A model generated the notes under the pieces. It saw only the letters and a program-made list of their open reading frames with translations, did not search any database and was not told the origin of the DNA. 64,000 nt of DNA from Arcuatula senhousia (Eukaryota > Mollusca > Bivalvia > Mytilida > Mytilidae): contig OZ020304.1 of the NCBI GenBank assembly GCA_963971305.1, positions 17,962,103-18,026,102 on the forward strand. Reading direction: 5' to 3'. Each line of letters starts with the position of its first letter. Position 1 is the stretch's first letter. Both the position numbers and the translations under genes were made by a program. Positions 38,101 through 47,329 of this stretch are shown piece by piece.

Positions 38101-38777
38101 AAATAGTTCTTTGGTAACCTGTTTTGCAGAATAAATTCTTGATCAGTTCTTGCATTTTCAATTCAACAGATTGAAATTATCAAAATGTTGTAATTTATGC
38201 AATACACAAAATATTCTCTTAAAAACTTGATGTCTACGTTCAAGGCAAAAGTCTTTGAAATTTCCCAACTTAATTAATTTAATTCAAGTGATGGAAACTT
38301 TTTATGGTAAGATATCCGACAAAATTCAAGAATCCATTACATGATGGATAATATGTAATTTGGATTGCTTGAAGGCCTTAGGAATGATCCTTGTTAAAAG
38401 TGGCTGGAAAAGTTTGATATCAAATGAATTTATTACATTGTTGGTCCATTCAAATCATCATTTGCATTTTCAAACAACCTTTCACGGCTAAGTCATAATG
38501 AAATGGTATACAATACAATATCTTTGAGAGCTGACAAAGGCATCATTGCCTTTTAATAGAAAACGTTTTTGTAGGAAAAACAATTTTTTTATAGATTTGG
38601 AATCACAACATATTGAAGGACACATACATGGGCAAACATATCTTCATGAGCACAGACGATATGAAAGACAGCATACAGACGGTAGACTTGGTAGGACGAG
38701 GGAAACAGGGTGACCAGCAAAGACCGGGCAACCTTACAGTCATGATCACACAGAGTAGAAACTTTGAGGCAATCTAG
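26128..38777 (+). CDS. CAPN5: calpain-5-like cysteine protease, eleven exons (N-terminus separate)
   Basis: Calcium-dependent cysteine protease of the CAPN5/TRA-3 (PalB-less, EF-hand-less) type. Exons: 26128-26259, 27038-27246, 29794-29986, 30371-30573, 31361-31438, 31963-32143, 33054-33167, 35643-35845, 36407-36525, 37702-37838, 38595-38777. All are GT-AG with exact phases, totalling 1752 nt (583 aa plus stop). With an N-terminus of about 56 aa this matches the usual ~640 aa. The protease core has GRLGNCWF (catalytic Cys), VKGHAYGIT (His) and [11 protein letters not shown] (Asn), so the triad is intact. C2-like domain III follows ([41 protein letters not shown]), then a C-terminal C2 domain ([40 protein letters not shown]), ending [14 protein letters not shown]. 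Introns hold nested repeats, one antisense gene and four tandemly duplicated exon junctions. Exon numbering in this report counts 24520 as exon 1 and 26128 as exon 2; junction entries use coordinates. Confidence 0.96.
26483..26668. mobile_element. 185-bp MITE in calpain intron (CTGTTC ends)
   Basis: The left arm GGGCTGTTCTATAATTAAAT, then GTGTGGGGGTGTCGGGAGG, pairs with the right arm CCTCCCGACCCCCCACACG, then TTTAATTCTGGAACAGTC. Arms are about 37 bp. Non-coding. Confidence 0.8.
27449..29065 (+). mobile_element. tandem-repeat element with gcctg / caggtgagac ends (copy 3), interrupted
   Basis: Starts TTGTCTGGCCTGTG and ends GGCAGGTGAGACATACTT...GTGTTAACTCTTGTT, like 17031-17740. The core is the same ~180-bp unit (gagcacctccatatctcaag, gatgaaacttggtatgca, gcatccccatcttttgacc). 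One unit is split at 27652 ('gacaattttt') and resumes at about 28549 ('ttttcaatacat'), showing a later insertion. Located in the calpain intron between 27246 and 29794. Confidence 0.8.
27653..28548 (+). mobile_element. nested element with AGCCGAGTT hairpin and ~161-bp tandem units
   Basis: Begins with the hairpin AGCCGAGTT...TTGAACTCGGCT directly after a T-run, then a GC-rich (ggcgggcgg) tract, then about five copies of a ~161-bp unit starting near 27749, 27912, 28073, 28234 and 28396 (ggtttccggaccataactc, accgattttaatgaaactt, tacataccataagaggagga, caaggtcaaggtcacagcga). Ends around 'caacttggcttttgcaccc'. It interrupts a unit of the surrounding element, so it is younger. The terminal hairpin and T-run target resemble Helitron-like elements; this is inference. 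Confidence 0.75.
29090..29280. repeat. reiterated 'aggtcgcaggtcg' stretch
   Basis: Irregular repeats of AGGTCGC / AGGTCG between 29130 and 29265 in calpain intron sequence. The origin is unknown and no coding evidence was seen. Confidence 0.55.
30512..30830 (+). repeat. calpain exon 5 (30371-30573) 3' edge and donor in five tandem copies
   Basis: The last ~50 bases of the exon plus its donor (ggggacaaggagagtggaag, ccttcagtgatgg|gtaggtat) are repeated in the following intron. Donor-like sites fall at 30574 (real), 30631, 30694, 30757 and 30819, giving units of 57, 63, 63 and 62 bp. Copies decay with distance. Using the second donor would add 57 nt (19 codons) but reads TAG at once (GGG TAG). 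Confidence 0.9.
31794..31962 (+). repeat. partial duplicate of calpain exon 7 (31963-32143) with its acceptor
   Basis: CTCATGTATATTTATTCTAT, then TGCAG|GATGTCTTTTGATGAC..., at 31794-31938 is a diverged copy of the next ~145 bases, where the genuine acceptor (31961-31962) and exon begin. The copy keeps a usable AG (31818-31819) and [13 protein letters not shown], then diverges ([16 protein letters not shown] instead of [15 protein letters not shown]). Retaining it adds 143 nt and shifts the frame, so it is most simply a pseudo-exon. Use as an alternative exon is not excluded. Confidence 0.88.
33128..33400 (+). repeat. calpain exon 8 (33054-33167) 3' edge and donor in about five copies
   Basis: The exon end and intron start (gtgagaatctgacaatagga, attatacag|gtaaaggtcatag) recur at about 53-54 bp spacing. 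The second donor at 33221 is intact (CAG|GTAAAG), the third is mutated (CAG|TTCAAT), the fourth is at 33326 (CAG|GTAGAG), and a fifth copy is remnant only. A further diverged trace is near 34880-34925. Using the second donor would insert 53 nt and shift the frame. Confidence 0.9.
33894..34301 (-). CDS. unrecognised 135-aa protein gene nested antisense in a calpain intron
   Basis: An open frame of 136 codons including stop, starting [20 protein letters not shown]. The frame is open further upstream (to 34409), but the stretch beginning MEYSS looks coding and the residues before it do not. The first ~100 residues are rich in Leu, Gln and Lys with heptad-like spacing ([35 protein letters not shown]), suggesting an alpha-helical or coiled-coil protein. 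The tail is Ser/Thr/Pro rich ([14 protein letters not shown]). No signal peptide or membrane segment is evident. On the minus strand AATAAA-like signals follow near 33789-33800, and a CCAAT box lies upstream near 34553. It appears intronless. I do not recognise the family; a retro-copy is possible. Confidence 0.6.
   Translation of the reverse strand: MEYSSVVSYAQQLKKLLLTHDQAATQLNLLECRLEKLDHRLFTSIINGNQGNSQYLHTKKSITLGLQKVYKQYQTQKWQQIQELSTMILTSANPVPTPATNDDSTQESSPRGRQPYQDSTVQTLTEDFCLYSRDC
34505..34640. repeat. ~57-bp imperfect tandem repeat upstream of the nested gene
   Basis: Two to three diverged copies of 'ttggacttcaaagaaccact' + 'caattaatttctagttttgt' + 'aatgaaccaatca'. They lie 200-340 bases upstream of the nested gene's start (on its strand), so they could belong to its promoter region. 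Confidence 0.6.
35134..35330. mobile_element. MITE (ACTGTGG...CCACAGTA type), copy 2
   Basis: Left end ACTGTGGATTCATATATTTT, then TGTGGGTACCAATTTT; right end AAAATTGATACCCCATGAAT, then AAAACCACAGTA; inverted. Same family as 10633-10836. In a calpain intron, non-coding. Confidence 0.78.
35383..35468 (+). repeat. ~80-bp segment also present at 36540-36618
   Basis: GGTCACCAAAAGTCAGCATC, then acaaccatctgtg, 'accaacaatgatgtaaca' and 'gctgactgtgtgataatagc', matches 36540-36618 with few differences. The two copies sit in different calpain introns, in direct orientation; the second starts about 14 bases after the donor at 36526. Confidence 0.8.
36540..36618 (+). repeat. second copy of the ~80-bp intronic segment
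   Basis: Direct repeat of 35383-35468 (see there). It may be a fragment of a dispersed repeat or a local duplication. Confidence 0.8.
36997..37395 (+). pseudogene. 3'-terminal fragment of a LINE ORF
   Basis: A 132-codon open frame whose middle ([20 protein letters not shown], then [22 protein letters not shown]) is the C-terminal CxxC...H...C segment typical of non-LTR retrotransposon ORF2 proteins. No RT or endonuclease domain is present, so this is a 5'-truncated insertion, as LINEs usually leave. The following ~120 bases (to about 37527) look like its 3' UTR, ending in 'aataaagtctataaagtctg'. In calpain intron sequence, same strand as the host gene. Confidence 0.82.
37827..37958 (+). repeat. 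calpain exon 11 (37702-37838) 3' edge and donor duplicated
   Basis: AAAGTTCAG|GTGAGATATA at the real donor (37839) is repeated 60 bases later as AAAGTTCAG|GTCAGGAAAA (37899), followed in both copies by 'gatggtatttttataa' or 'gatggtatttttagaa'. Two copies, unit about 60 bp. Using the second donor would insert 60 nt in frame. The first intron codons read GTG AGA TAT ATA CCA TGA, so it would hit a stop. Confidence 0.85.
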
Positions 38778-38993
38778 ATCTGCTAAGTGTTTTATGAAAT
38801 GTTGGGGTCACATAGGTGCTTGAAAAGTATCTGAAACATTTTATTGCATAATAAGATTTGAAGCTCCCTATTTGAAGGACTGACTAGGCGAATGTCATTG
38901 TATATTTTTATCACTGTCTAAAGAAACTTTTTACCTCTTTTTCCTCCTGAATCAAATTTTAGATGATGTAGACAAATAGAATAATTTTATAAA

Positions 38994-38999
38994 AATAAA
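38994..38999 (+). promoter_or_regulatory. calpain poly(A) signal AATAAA
   Basis: AATAAA about 217 bases after the stop codon (38777); the first good signal downstream of the last exon. Confidence 0.6.
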
Positions 39000-39935
39000 G
39001 GTTTATTGGAATGAATAGTAGAATTATATCTACATTTTATATTATTGTCATCATGTATTCCTTTATGTATAAAACCTCTTGCCATTTGATTTAATATTTA
39101 CAAATGAAAGAAACTAGCTAGATTTTAGTGAACTAATACTTTTCACAACCAACAGTGTATCAGGATTGAATAACCAATATAATCAATAATAATAAAGTTA
39201 GTATAAACAACATATTTTCGCGACTACTTTATTTTGAGTTTTATTGTCTGATGGTGTTAAGTGGCTATTTATTTTTGGGGATTCTTTGTTACAACAATAA
39301 TATTACTATGAAAAAAGATTTTTTTGTGAGGATTTACTTTTGCAAATTTATGTTCTTTGCAAAACTCATGAAAATAAATTTTGTCACAAAAATTAGTTGG
39401 TTTACAGTATATCAACATATAGCCATAGTTATAATGAAACCTTTCTTGAGTTTTATCATTTACTTTCAAAAGCATTGTTTTAATGTCCATTTTCTTATTT
39501 TCTAAAACATTTTAAAAACTTTTATATTGAAAACGTTATATATTGCATAAATCTTTATAATTTATGCAAAAATTTCAATTGATCAACATGCATGTGAAAG
39601 CAATTATGTTGTATATGAAAAAGGTTGTTGTTTTATTAGATTAAAATTATATATTTGCATTCAAATACCATTTGCATATATTTATATATTGCTTTGCTCA
39701 ATTTTATACAGATGAGATTTTTGTACATGTAAAAAAGATGAAAACTGTTAATCAACAAAAATTTGTGATATGCTTCCATTAAGATTTGTGGAGACAAATT
39801 TTCATGATATGAACTTCATTAAAGATATATGAACCATTCAAGGCAGACTGTACATTTTCCCTTAACTTTTCATGTATATAATCTTTCCTTATTTCAACCT
39901 GCTTGCAAAAAAATGCCAAAGTTTATAACATGGGA
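39000..39935. other. intergenic, no gene seen
   Basis: Very AT-rich. Overlapping open frames on both strands near 39251-39505 reflect AT-rich composition. No motif or repeat family was recognised. Confidence 0.35.
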
Positions 39936-40509
39936 AAAGGAGTAGGGGCGATAAGGCCTGATTCTGGCCTAAAATTTTACCCAATTCCCAACAATTGAAT
40001 ACTGTTGTCCGATGCTATTAAAATATTTATTAATGTCCAAAATGAGAAACTAAATATATTTTTCTTAATTTTTAAATGATTGTTTTGACACAAAATGGAT
40101 GAAACTGACCATAATTCAGGAAATCACTAATTTACATCAATTTTCAGCATTTTTAAGATACATTTTGGACTAGAAAAGTATCTCCGCACACAAGAAATAA
40201 CAACATATTTTTACAGGTTGTTAATACGGCTTATATAAACCTTCTCTATAAAACTTGTTTCTCATGTGCAAACGATGTTTTTTGGTCCAAAATGTACCTT
40301 GAAAACGACCCAAATTTCTCATATTTTGTCTTTTTGCAAAATCACTAGAATTATGATGTCATTATGACGCTTCAATATGAAATTATATAATTCTTGGACA
40401 TGTTTTCCTTTTAGCCCTAGTTTACACTGTATGGTAACCATAAATGGACACTTTTGCACAAACTTAATATTTTTAGGCTAAATAAGGGTCTTATCGCCCC
40501 TACTCCTTT
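39936..40509. mobile_element. 574-bp MITE with AAAGGAGTAGGGGCGATAAG ends
   Basis: AAAGGAGTAGGGGCGATAAG at the left (39936) is complementary to CTTATCGCCCCTACTCCTTT at the right (to 40509). The interior also shows symmetry (cattttggac / gtccaaaatg). Non-coding. Confidence 0.85.
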
Positions 40510-41585
40510 ATTGGATTACAGTTATTCAAACTTGTGGATGATGTCTAACATTTCTATTTTTTAAGATCATTAATACATGTAATACTTAATTGATAATTTA
40601 GAGTTCTGTCATCAAAGTTTTTGATGTCATTCATGTAAAAAAGAAATACTCTTAGAACTTACAAAATTATTCAGAATAAATGTGATATAATTTGTAAGAC
40701 ATTCATGACATTTAGACAAAAGTTTTATTATTTTACCATATCTTTTAAACTGGTTTTAGATATGGGGATTTACAATCTATATAATTACATTTTCAAAATG
40801 TTTAATAATCTGTGAGTGGCAGTGGCATACCTGCTTTATATATTTATTTAACTTTGTAAAAAAACACTTTCTTGGTATATAACTTGACTGTCCTTTGTAT
40901 TGAATAATTTTTTTTTCAGATTTCTTTATGGTCTGATTTTTCAAATCAAACTTTTTTGTACGGCATGAAATAAGTTATAAGGTTGGGCATTAAGCTAATA
41001 AGTTGATTAGAATGGTCAATTGGTTGTGTGCAATATTTATGTTTTGTTGATCAAACTTTACTCTAACAGCTAACACTACCAACAGCAAAGGGTTTCATAT
41101 ATTACCCAAATAGATAAATGAATGATAATTAATTTTGGGAAAATAAAACATTTTAACTTTATTTATTAAATTAACAAATCTGGAAACTTTACTTCATCAA
41201 CATGTAAAAAGATAGAAATTTTGTAGATTTTTTTTTACAATAAATGGTGTATGTTTTTTATAATATATAAATAGATGTTTTTAACATTCTTTTGGTAAAT
41301 TTTAGTATACTTTGTACAGATAGTACCATGTTTAGAGATAGTTTCATATAAAATCTACTCGTATAGAATTACTCTTGTAAGCTATATAAATGTAGTCAGG
41401 AGTTCAAATTAACATTTGATATAAACAAGTCCAGGTCTTTTGAAGTTCTAGGTGGAAAGTCCACCAGATGTTATTAACAAGTCTTCAATAGGAGTTACTG
41501 TAAACATTTGTAGGTTCAGGACTTATGCACATAGAATGTCGGAGGTCCTGAATAAAAAAGTTGAAGGTCCAGAACCTCCATTTTC
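40510..41585. other. intergenic, no gene seen
   Basis: AT-rich, without recognisable gene, RNA or repeat structure. Confidence 0.35.
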
Positions 41586-41671
41586 GCTAGCCAAGGGTTA
41601 CAATCTGCTATCTCTCATCTTCATCTGAAGATCTGAAGATGAGAGATAGTTGATCCTAACCCTTGGCTAGC
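41586..41671. repeat. 86-bp fold-back palindrome
   Basis: GCTAGCCAAGGGTTA (41586-41600) pairs with TAACCCTTGGCTAGC (41657-41671), and inner arms CTATCTCTCATCTTCA and TGAAGATGAGAGATAG pair around ATCTGAAGAT. Nearby 'gtccaccag' and 'agtcctaatttgaactcc' sequences suggest it is the centre of a larger fold-back element. Confidence 0.8.
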
Positions 41672-41955
41672 AAAGATGAAGACTTCAGACCAGTCCTAAT
41701 TTGAACTCCAGGTAGTTAAGTTAGGTGTGTTTGTACATCAAATAGTGCTGTTTTAGGCATACCTTATCAAAATCTTGTTAATCATAGTTTTTATAAGGCT
41801 ATTGTCACCAGGTTTTGAACTTGTTTACAGAATTTGATTGCTTCATTTCCAATCATCAAACACAATTTAATATCCTCATTTGATGTCTATTTCTATATTA
41901 AAAAATAACAATATGAATCACAAAAGATATTTCACATGAGCAGTGGTTTAATGTA

Positions 41956-42117
41956 GGTGTAGATCCAGAATCATTTTAAAGGGGGGTCCACATACAGTCT
42001 ACAGTGGATGAAAAAGGGGGGGTTCAGACTAATTTTGGCAAAACATACTGGAAAATAACAAAGTTTTGAAGAAAGGGGGGATTCCAACTCCCAGGATACC
42101 CCCTGGATCCGCCACTG
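41956..42117. mobile_element. GGATCC-ended short element, copy 2
   Basis: Left GGTGTAGATCCAGAAT and right CCCCTGGATCCGCCACTG are inverted, with G-runs (ggggggtcc, aaaggggggg) between. Same family as 19355-19511. Confidence 0.7.
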
Positions 42118-43220
42118 TTTTAGTCACCGGTGTTTTGTTGCAAGATTGATCAAGGGATTTTAATTAGAATATAAACATGATATTTTATACAAACTTACAT
42201 ATATGAGGATTTACATTAATTAAAGAATAAATTAGAGAAATCCCCAAAATGACATTTTATAATAAATGAAACATTAAAGGTTGCATTAGGCTTTTAACTG
42301 TCAAAGGATTTTTGTTACCTGTTTTATCAACTTTAAGATTAAAAACTTGATTTTTTTAATTATTAAATATATATTTTATATATGAGGTTTGAATCTATGC
42401 AAAAATATTGTTCATTATTTTAATGATAAAGGGTTGATAATTAAAATGAAAGGAAAATTGAAGTTAAAAATATATAAGTTTTTATTTCATTTATTTTTAT
42501 ATTTAGAATGTAGTGGCAGCTTAAATATATATTATTTATTTGCATTGTGTATCATTTTCATTTGTGTTCCATTGAAAGAGGGATTATTTAACCATTTGAT
42601 ACTTACAATTTTTTTCATTCCCTTTTCTATTTAAGGCAGTCATTTATGTGAAATTTGTAAATTTATGATTAAATTTTTTTTAATCTCTGTTTAAAATCTT
42701 TTTTAAGTAATCTTTTAAAATTATTGATGTTTACCTTCAGTAAAACTGTAACAAATATACAAATTTATATTTTTAATGCGCTGTAATTTTCTTGATTTTA
42801 AAAATAATAAAGGTAAATGAGTACATTTATAATTCTATATCTATAGTATGGTTCCTAGCAAAGATTTACAATTGTTCTACTGTTGGTACACCAAAGTACC
42901 ACTATACACCTGTAAATGCACATGTTTTTATCTTCATTCTGAGGTATTAGTCGCATGAAGATTTTTCAAATACTCCACAAATTAAGTTTAGGATGTTTAT
43001 GATAGATTCACCCTGTCTGTTAGTCCCTTACAATAAACTTTAAAGTTGTACTCTTGTCTAAAAAATCTGAATGTTTTTGATGATACTTTACACAAATCAA
43101 GGTCATCATATGTAGATGTGCATGAGTAACTGTCCTTGCTTCAGAGTTCTATAAGTCCTTTTTTTTCCAATACTTTGCACATTATCAAGTGTGGGTATCC
43201 ACAGTGAGCCTTTTTCAAGT
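42118..43220. other. intergenic, no gene seen
   Basis: AT-rich. An 81-codon open frame near 42389 is not supported by any motif. Confidence 0.35.
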
Positions 43221-44551
43221 TTAAGGGGAAACGTTACTTTGGTCGACCATCTTACTTTTCAAAACAAATTTGCATAATTAATGTTAATACCATGACACAT
43301 TGAAATATTTATTTGAAATATGGGGTCATGGGTCGATTTTTCAAGTTATTTCACTTTGAAATTATTGTTTTTGGCGGGAAATTTATATAGAAGTAATGAG
43401 AAAAGATCCAATATTTTCAAAATTTTGTAATTCTCCATTGATTAATACAAAATTTTTTCATTACATTTCAGCTAAAAACTAACACAAGAAAGTCCAAATC
43501 TTTCTCTAAACAACGATATATATTTTGTCATAGGTCATGGACCATCTTTTTTCAAGATTTTACATCAAAGATAAACAATAGCATTAAGTTTAACGCTGTT
43601 CAAGTAAAATTGACGTTGCGGTTGAAATCGAAAATAGGCGTTTTTCTGTTTCCAGACCTGTTTACCCCTACAATTTTATCGTAATTTCTACGATTTTTGA
43701 CATGAAATTACGCCCTATGATTTTTCTACAGTTGACTACGATTTTCAGCGAAATCGGGAGAAAAAAAAATTAAAATTAAAATTTCAAACACACCTTTTGT
43801 TCGGAACCTATCGGATGCTTGTCTATGACTAATGAAAAGATAAATGGATCTCAAATGGTTGCTCTTACAAACGCTTGAATCGTTCCGATGACCGCCTTTC
43901 ATTTCAAGCACTCAACTGATTGCGGCCTCATGGGTTTGAACTGTCTCGGAGGAAAAAGTTGGTCCAAGTCTTAAAAAGGTTAAAAATATTAATAAAATAA
44001 GCTTCTCATCTCAATTTAAAATGCCTTCAAATCATTTTAGAAGATTATTTATTTTAGATGGTGAATATTAATGTGATTGAAATATTTCCGGAAATACGGC
44101 AAAAGAGCCGTTTCGTTCCCAGTCAATTTTTCCCCACGATGTAAACATGCAAACAAGAAGCACCAATGGGTGTGATCGTAAGGCAACTTGACTTCGCTTT
44201 TGACTTCTTCGCCCATTTCGCCCGGTAGCGTAAGCCCTGGTGCCAAGCTTACAGACATGAATAGGAGTAAAGCACATGTGCCAATTAACATGGGCAAATA
44301 TTTATGTTCGCAAGGAAAGGGTCATTTGTTCCAATTTTTGTGTGTTTATGTATGGTTTGAGTACCAAAAATCCTTATATATAACATTAATACACAAGTAA
44401 AGGCCAACTCTTAACAACTAGTATTTCATGGGCAAAATTAGTATTTTTCTGGCTTGAAACTACTATTGTGGTTTATATTGGGTAAACAGGTCTGTGTTTC
44501 ACAGGTAAATTTTATCGATAACGTCGTTTTTAACGTAACTTATCCCCTTAA
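43221..44551. mobile_element. TTAA-terminated element (TTAAGGGGAAACGTTAC), 1.33 kb
   Basis: TTAAGGGGAAACGTTAC at 43221 is the imperfect complement of GTAACTTATCCCCTTAA ending at 44551. No transposase was found inside; short minus-strand frames near 44049-44297 carry no motif. It is the longest of four TTAA-ended elements in the window. Confidence 0.68.
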
Positions 44552-45279
44552 ATTTATTTCTTGCACATAAAATTCTTGTATTGAAATCTCTGTATTTACC
44601 ACTGCTTACTTTGATTAATTATAAGTTATGATTTTACCATTTTTATTTTGTAATATTAAATCCATGATTGTAAAGTTTATATATATATATAACCACTATT
44701 TTAGTTGTTATTTTTATTCAATAAAATATTATTTTATAGCATTTATTGATTTTGTAGATGAAAGAATGGAACAGGTTTATGGTATTTTTTAAAATGATAG
44801 ATGAATGATTATCAGTTAGAATTATTCTTTTTTTTTATTGGTCCATTCAAATTAGGACGAGATAGAATAAGAGAATAGATTGCAAATAATTTGTGGACAT
44901 GTGGTTGGTTCAAACTTATTTTAACTGAGCTATTTTGAGAAAAAAGCCATTTTGCATCCCATTTAATCCAAAGCTGACAAAAAATGATAGTCTTTTTTTT
45001 AAATATACACATTGTTTAGTTTCATTTTAAAGTAACACAATGATTTTTTAAAGAACTTTTTACTTGAGTAAACTGTACAAGAACAAATGGACTTTTATTT
45101 ATTTTTAAGCTGCAAATCACAGCTTTTCCAGTTTTTGTATGCATTACCTCATTTCAACAAAACCAACAAAGCAGTAAAGGTGAAATGGAGAACAAAGAGG
45201 TCTCTATAATGACCAATTTAATCAACAACAAAATAACAAGTAATAACAATATAAAAAAGTTTATGATAACCTTTGAAAA
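44552..45279. other. intergenic, no gene seen
   Basis: AT-rich with a (TA)n run near 44680. It grades into the 20-bp satellite that follows. Confidence 0.35.
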
Positions 45280-46680
45280 GTAATAATGACTACACAAAAT
45301 ACAAATCGCCATACAAAGAGTTAGTAGCAATCACTTCTTCCCAAACAAGGTAATAATCATTAAAAGTCGTACAAAGTAACGATGGCAATTTCAATATGAC
45401 AGTTGTTAATGTGCTAAATGACATAATTATCACCATACAATCTCTATTGCAATGTTCTATGGCCTTTACAGAGTAACAACGTCATTTTAAAGTAATAATT
45501 GCCATACAAATTCATAATTGTTATTTCAAAGCAACGATCGCTGTAACAAATTAACAATTGCCATTACAAACTAACAATCATCATTTCAAAGTTATACAGG
45601 TAAACATCATTACAAAGTTACAACCACCATACAGTTTTGTAACAAAATAGTAATAGTGATTGCAATTTACCAATCGCCAAACAAAGTAATTATCTTCATT
45701 ACAAAGTAATAATCCTCATTACCAAGTAACAATCACCATACAAAGTAATAATCGCCATCGTTATACAAAGTAATAATTGCCATTACAATTTAACAATGGC
45801 AATAACATATTAACAATCGTCATAATGAAGTAGCAATCGCCAAATATTGAAAATATCGTCATTACATCGTTACAATCGTCATTACAAAAAAGTATAGCCT
45901 TGCAAAGAAACAATTGCCATACAAAATCATTAACGCCATAACAAAGTAATAAACGCCATTGCAATTTACCAATCGCCATACAAAGTAATCCTCATTACAA
46001 AGTAACAACCGCCATAAAAAGTAATAATCGTCATTATAATGTAACAACCGCCATACAAAGTAATAATCGCCATTAAAAATAACTATCGTCATTACAAAGT
46101 AAAAATCGTCATTACATAGTAAAAATCGTTTAAAAAAAACAATCGCCAAACAAAGTAATAATAGTCATAACAAAGTAATAATCACCATTACAAAGTATAA
46201 TCGTCATTACAAAGTAATAATCGTCATAACAAAGTAATAATCACCATTACAAAGTAATAATCGTCATTACAAAGTAATAATCGTCATAACAAAGTAATAA
46301 TCGTCATTACAAAGTAATAATCGTCATAAAGTAATAATCACCATTACAAAGTAATAATCGTCATAACAAAGTAATAATCGTCATAACAAAGTAATAATCG
46401 TCATTACAAAGTAATAATCGTCATTACAAAGTAATAATCATCATAACAAAGTAATAATCGTCATAACAAAGTAATAATCGTCATAACAAAGTAGTAATCG
46501 TCATAACAAAGTAATAATCACCATTACAAAGTAATAATCGTCATAACAAAGTAATAATCGTCATTATGTAACAAAGTAATAATCACCATTACAAAGTAAT
46601 AATGGCCATTACAAAGTAATAATCACCATTACAAAGTAATAATCACCATTACAAAGTAATAATCACCATTACATACTGAA
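45280..46680. repeat. 20-bp satellite, consensus CATTACAAAGTAATAATCGT
   Basis: About 70 units, degenerate at the left edge (45280-46000) and near-perfect from about 46140 to 46675. Variants alternate CATTAC/CATAAC and ATCGT/ATCAC/ATGGC. Minus-strand open frames across it (rich in YYFVWRLL-type repeats) come from the satellite and are not genes. Confidence 0.95.
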
Positions 46681-46683
46681 TAA

Positions 46684-46810
46684 TACATGGCAAAACCTGT
46701 ATCATATGCTGTATTTACCCGAGACACCTATATCATACCGAGGGCCAACGGCCCGAGGTATGATATAGGTCGAGGGTTAATACAGCATGTGATGCAGATT
46801 TTGCCATGTA
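46684..46810. repeat. 127-bp near-perfect palindrome inside the satellite
   Basis: Left arm TACATGGCAAAACCTGTATC...CACCTATATCATACC and right arm GGTATGATATAGGT...GCAGATTTTGCCATGTA pair almost completely around GGGCCAACGGCCC. It interrupts the 20-bp array and begins a ~350-bp non-satellite insert (46681-47030), so it is probably a fold-back transposon end. Confidence 0.88.
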
Positions 46811-46848
46811 ATGTTCATTATATCATATAGAATTAAACATTGATATTT

Positions 46849-46967
46849 TGTAGGGGTGTGATATAGGGTATGCGATATAGGGTAAGGGGTGCGATATAGG
46901 GGGTGCGATATAGGGTAAGAGGTGCGATATAGGGGGTGCGATATAGGGTATGCGATATAGGTAATGT
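46849..46967. repeat. tandem 'gcgatatagggta' repeat
   Basis: Seven to eight copies of GCGATATAGGG with short spacers (gt, gtat, taaggggt). They lie between the palindrome and the resuming satellite. The same 'gatatagg' occurs in the palindrome arms, so the two belong together. Confidence 0.85.
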
Positions 46968-47029
46968 GCTTTGTCCATTAATGCATATTAAAAAAGACTA
47001 TATTTATACTTAAATATATGATATAAAGT

Positions 47030-47290
47030 AATAATGGCCAATACAAAGTAATAATCGCCATACAATGTATATAAATATTTGTCAGACAAAGTTATAAACA
47101 CAATTACATAGTGATAATCGCCATTTCATTACAAAGTTATAATCACCATTACATTGTAATAATCATCATTACATAGTAATAATCGCCATACAAAGTAATA
47201 ATCGCCAAACAAAGTAATAATCGTCGTTACAAAGTAACAATCACCAAAACAAAGTAACAATCACCAAAACAAAGTAATCATCGGCATATC
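47030..47290. repeat. 20-bp satellite, second block
   Basis: The array 'acaaagtaataatcgcc' resumes after the insert and fades out by about 47290. It shows the same unit as 45280-46680. Confidence 0.9.
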
Positions 47291-47329
47291 TTATTAATGA
47301 ACACAATGACAGGAGCAATTTAAATTGTC

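Noticed and set aside
44049..44297. minus-strand 82-codon frame with a signal-peptide-like start
   Set aside because: Inside a TTAA-ended transposon, with an overlapping alternative frame on the same strand and no homology; hydrophobic start alone is not enough.
45761..46149. minus-strand frames with repeated YYFVWRLL
   Set aside because: Direct translation of the 20-bp satellite.
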